A stretch of DNA of 6,628 bases, taken from JAGOEX01 sp964630905. GTDB lineage: Bacteria > UBP6 > UBA1177. The translations under genes were made by a program, and so were the position numbers. The stretch spans positions 1 to 6,628 of the forward strand of contig CAZVWR010000092.1 in the NCBI GenBank assembly GCA_964630905.1, given 5' to 3'. Under the pieces are notes generated by a model that saw only the letters and a list, made by a program, of their open reading frames with translations, searched no databases and was not told where the DNA came from. Shown piece after piece: positions 6,302 through 6,628 of the stretch; position 1 is the first letter of the stretch, and the number at the start of each line of letters is the position of its first letter.

Positions 6302-6316
6302 ATTCGGAGAATAGAA

Positions 6317-6628
6317 ATGAAAAGAGTTTTATTCGTTTTCCTTGTTTTTGGATTTTCTGTTTTGTTGATCAGTTGTAGTAAAAAAACAGTTGATGTTGAT
6401 AATACGGGAAAAGCCGATGTGGATAAGGAAGAAGTGAACGACTCACAAACAGGCGACACAGGAAATACAGGCGACACTGTAGATTCAGGGAATACGGGAG
6501 ATTCAGGTGACACGGGGAATAGTGGAAATACGGGAGACACAGGTGACACAGGAAATACTGCTGACTCTGGAGACACAGGTTCAGAAGTCGAATATGAAGA
6601 ACCGGATTGCGAGAGTTATGGCATGACA
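6317..6628 (+). CDS. Lipoprotein with Gly-Asp/Asn-Thr triplet repeats (3' partial)
   Basis: The frame opens at an ATG with GGAG seven bases upstream and runs without a stop through 104 codons to the right edge, so only the N-terminal part is present. Residues 1-19 form a signal peptide (MKRVLFVFLVFGFSVLLIS), and the lipobox LISC ends at C20, the predicted lipid-modified cysteine. S21 and K22 after it do not suggest an inner-membrane retention signal. Residues 24-43 are charged and hydrophilic. Residues 45-88 are a strict three-residue repeat, mainly G-D-T and G-N-T. After this an acidic stretch (EVEYEEPD) and C98 appear to begin a folded domain that lies outside the window. It is probably a stalked outer-membrane or surface lipoprotein of the same general design as the EGF-like lipoprotein at 2477-3304. 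Function unknown. It is divergent from the KAP gene. Confidence 0.85.
   Translation, partial: MKRVLFVFLVFGFSVLLISCSKKTVDVDNTGKADVDKEEVNDSQTGDTGNTGDTVDSGNTGDSGDTGNSGNTGDTGDTGNTADSGDTGSEVEYEEPDCESYGMT
6449..6580 (+). repeat. 9-bp coding repeat, collagen-like G-[DN]-[TS] triplets
   Basis: About fourteen consecutive triplets with Gly at every third position (replaced once by Val and once by Ala), Asp or Asn next, then Thr or Ser. The codons vary widely: GGC, GGA, GGG and GGT for Gly; ACA, ACG and ACT for Thr. Fresh slippage would give identical units, so the peptide pattern seems to be kept by selection. There is no proline, so it is only collagen-like in period. Confidence 0.8.

Noticed and set aside
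6169..6576. A 135-codon minus-strand frame with many SPVSP/FPVSP repeats.
   Set aside because: It is the antisense reading of the G-[DN]-[TS] lipoprotein repeat. It would also overlap the KAP promoter and the opposite-strand promoter and signal peptide, which are well supported.

Overview
The window looks like a gene-dense bacterial chromosome fragment, about 40% GC by eye, from a Gram-negative lineage. Two genes encode lipoproteins with clear signal peptides and lipoboxes. Both follow the cysteine with long, low-complexity linkers (Asp/Glu/Ser/Thr-rich in one, Gly-Asp/Asn-Thr triplets in the other), and one carries EGF-like cysteine modules. That style is familiar from Myxococcota and other deltaproteobacterial-type anaerobes and from some uncultured phyla. 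The taxonomic assignment is an inference and is weak. Ribosome binding sites (AGGAGG type) and sigma-70-like promoters are easy to see.

Layout, left to right. (1) Positions 1-1181, plus strand: the C-terminal part of a secreted, cysteine-paired, probably beta-propeller-like protein of unknown function, cut by the left edge. (2) Positions 1269-2402, minus strand: an AAA_14 + DUF4143 ATPase that converges with gene 1. Its promoter places the start codon at or next to the transcription start, so it is a leaderless-mRNA candidate, and the region carries repeated GACTATTCGGGA boxes. (3) Positions 2477-3304, minus strand: a Cys-rich lipoprotein with EGF-like modules and an acidic linker encoded by a small in-frame minisatellite. 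(4) Positions 3379-4620, minus strand: a DUF1015-family protein with an ADGHHR motif, a perfect AGGAGG site and a TTGACA promoter that contains a 10-bp palindrome. (5) Positions 4739-6109, minus strand: a soluble KAP-family P-loop NTPase, clearly more AT-rich than its neighbours. (6) From 6317 to the right edge, plus strand: the N-terminal part of a second lipoprotein with a collagen-like G-[DN]-[TS] triplet repeat, divergent from the KAP gene.

How they fit together: four consecutive minus-strand genes (KAP, DUF1015, EGF lipoprotein, AAA_14/DUF4143) are spaced 118, 74 and 74 bp apart. Each has its own plausible promoter, so this looks like a co-directional run of separate units rather than one tight operon. 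Three of the six genes encode exported proteins. The KAP NTPase is the best candidate for a transferred accessory or defence-type gene, but no partner gene sits beside it and no complete multi-gene system is visible. There are no RNA genes, CRISPR arrays, insertion sequences or attachment sites that I can support.
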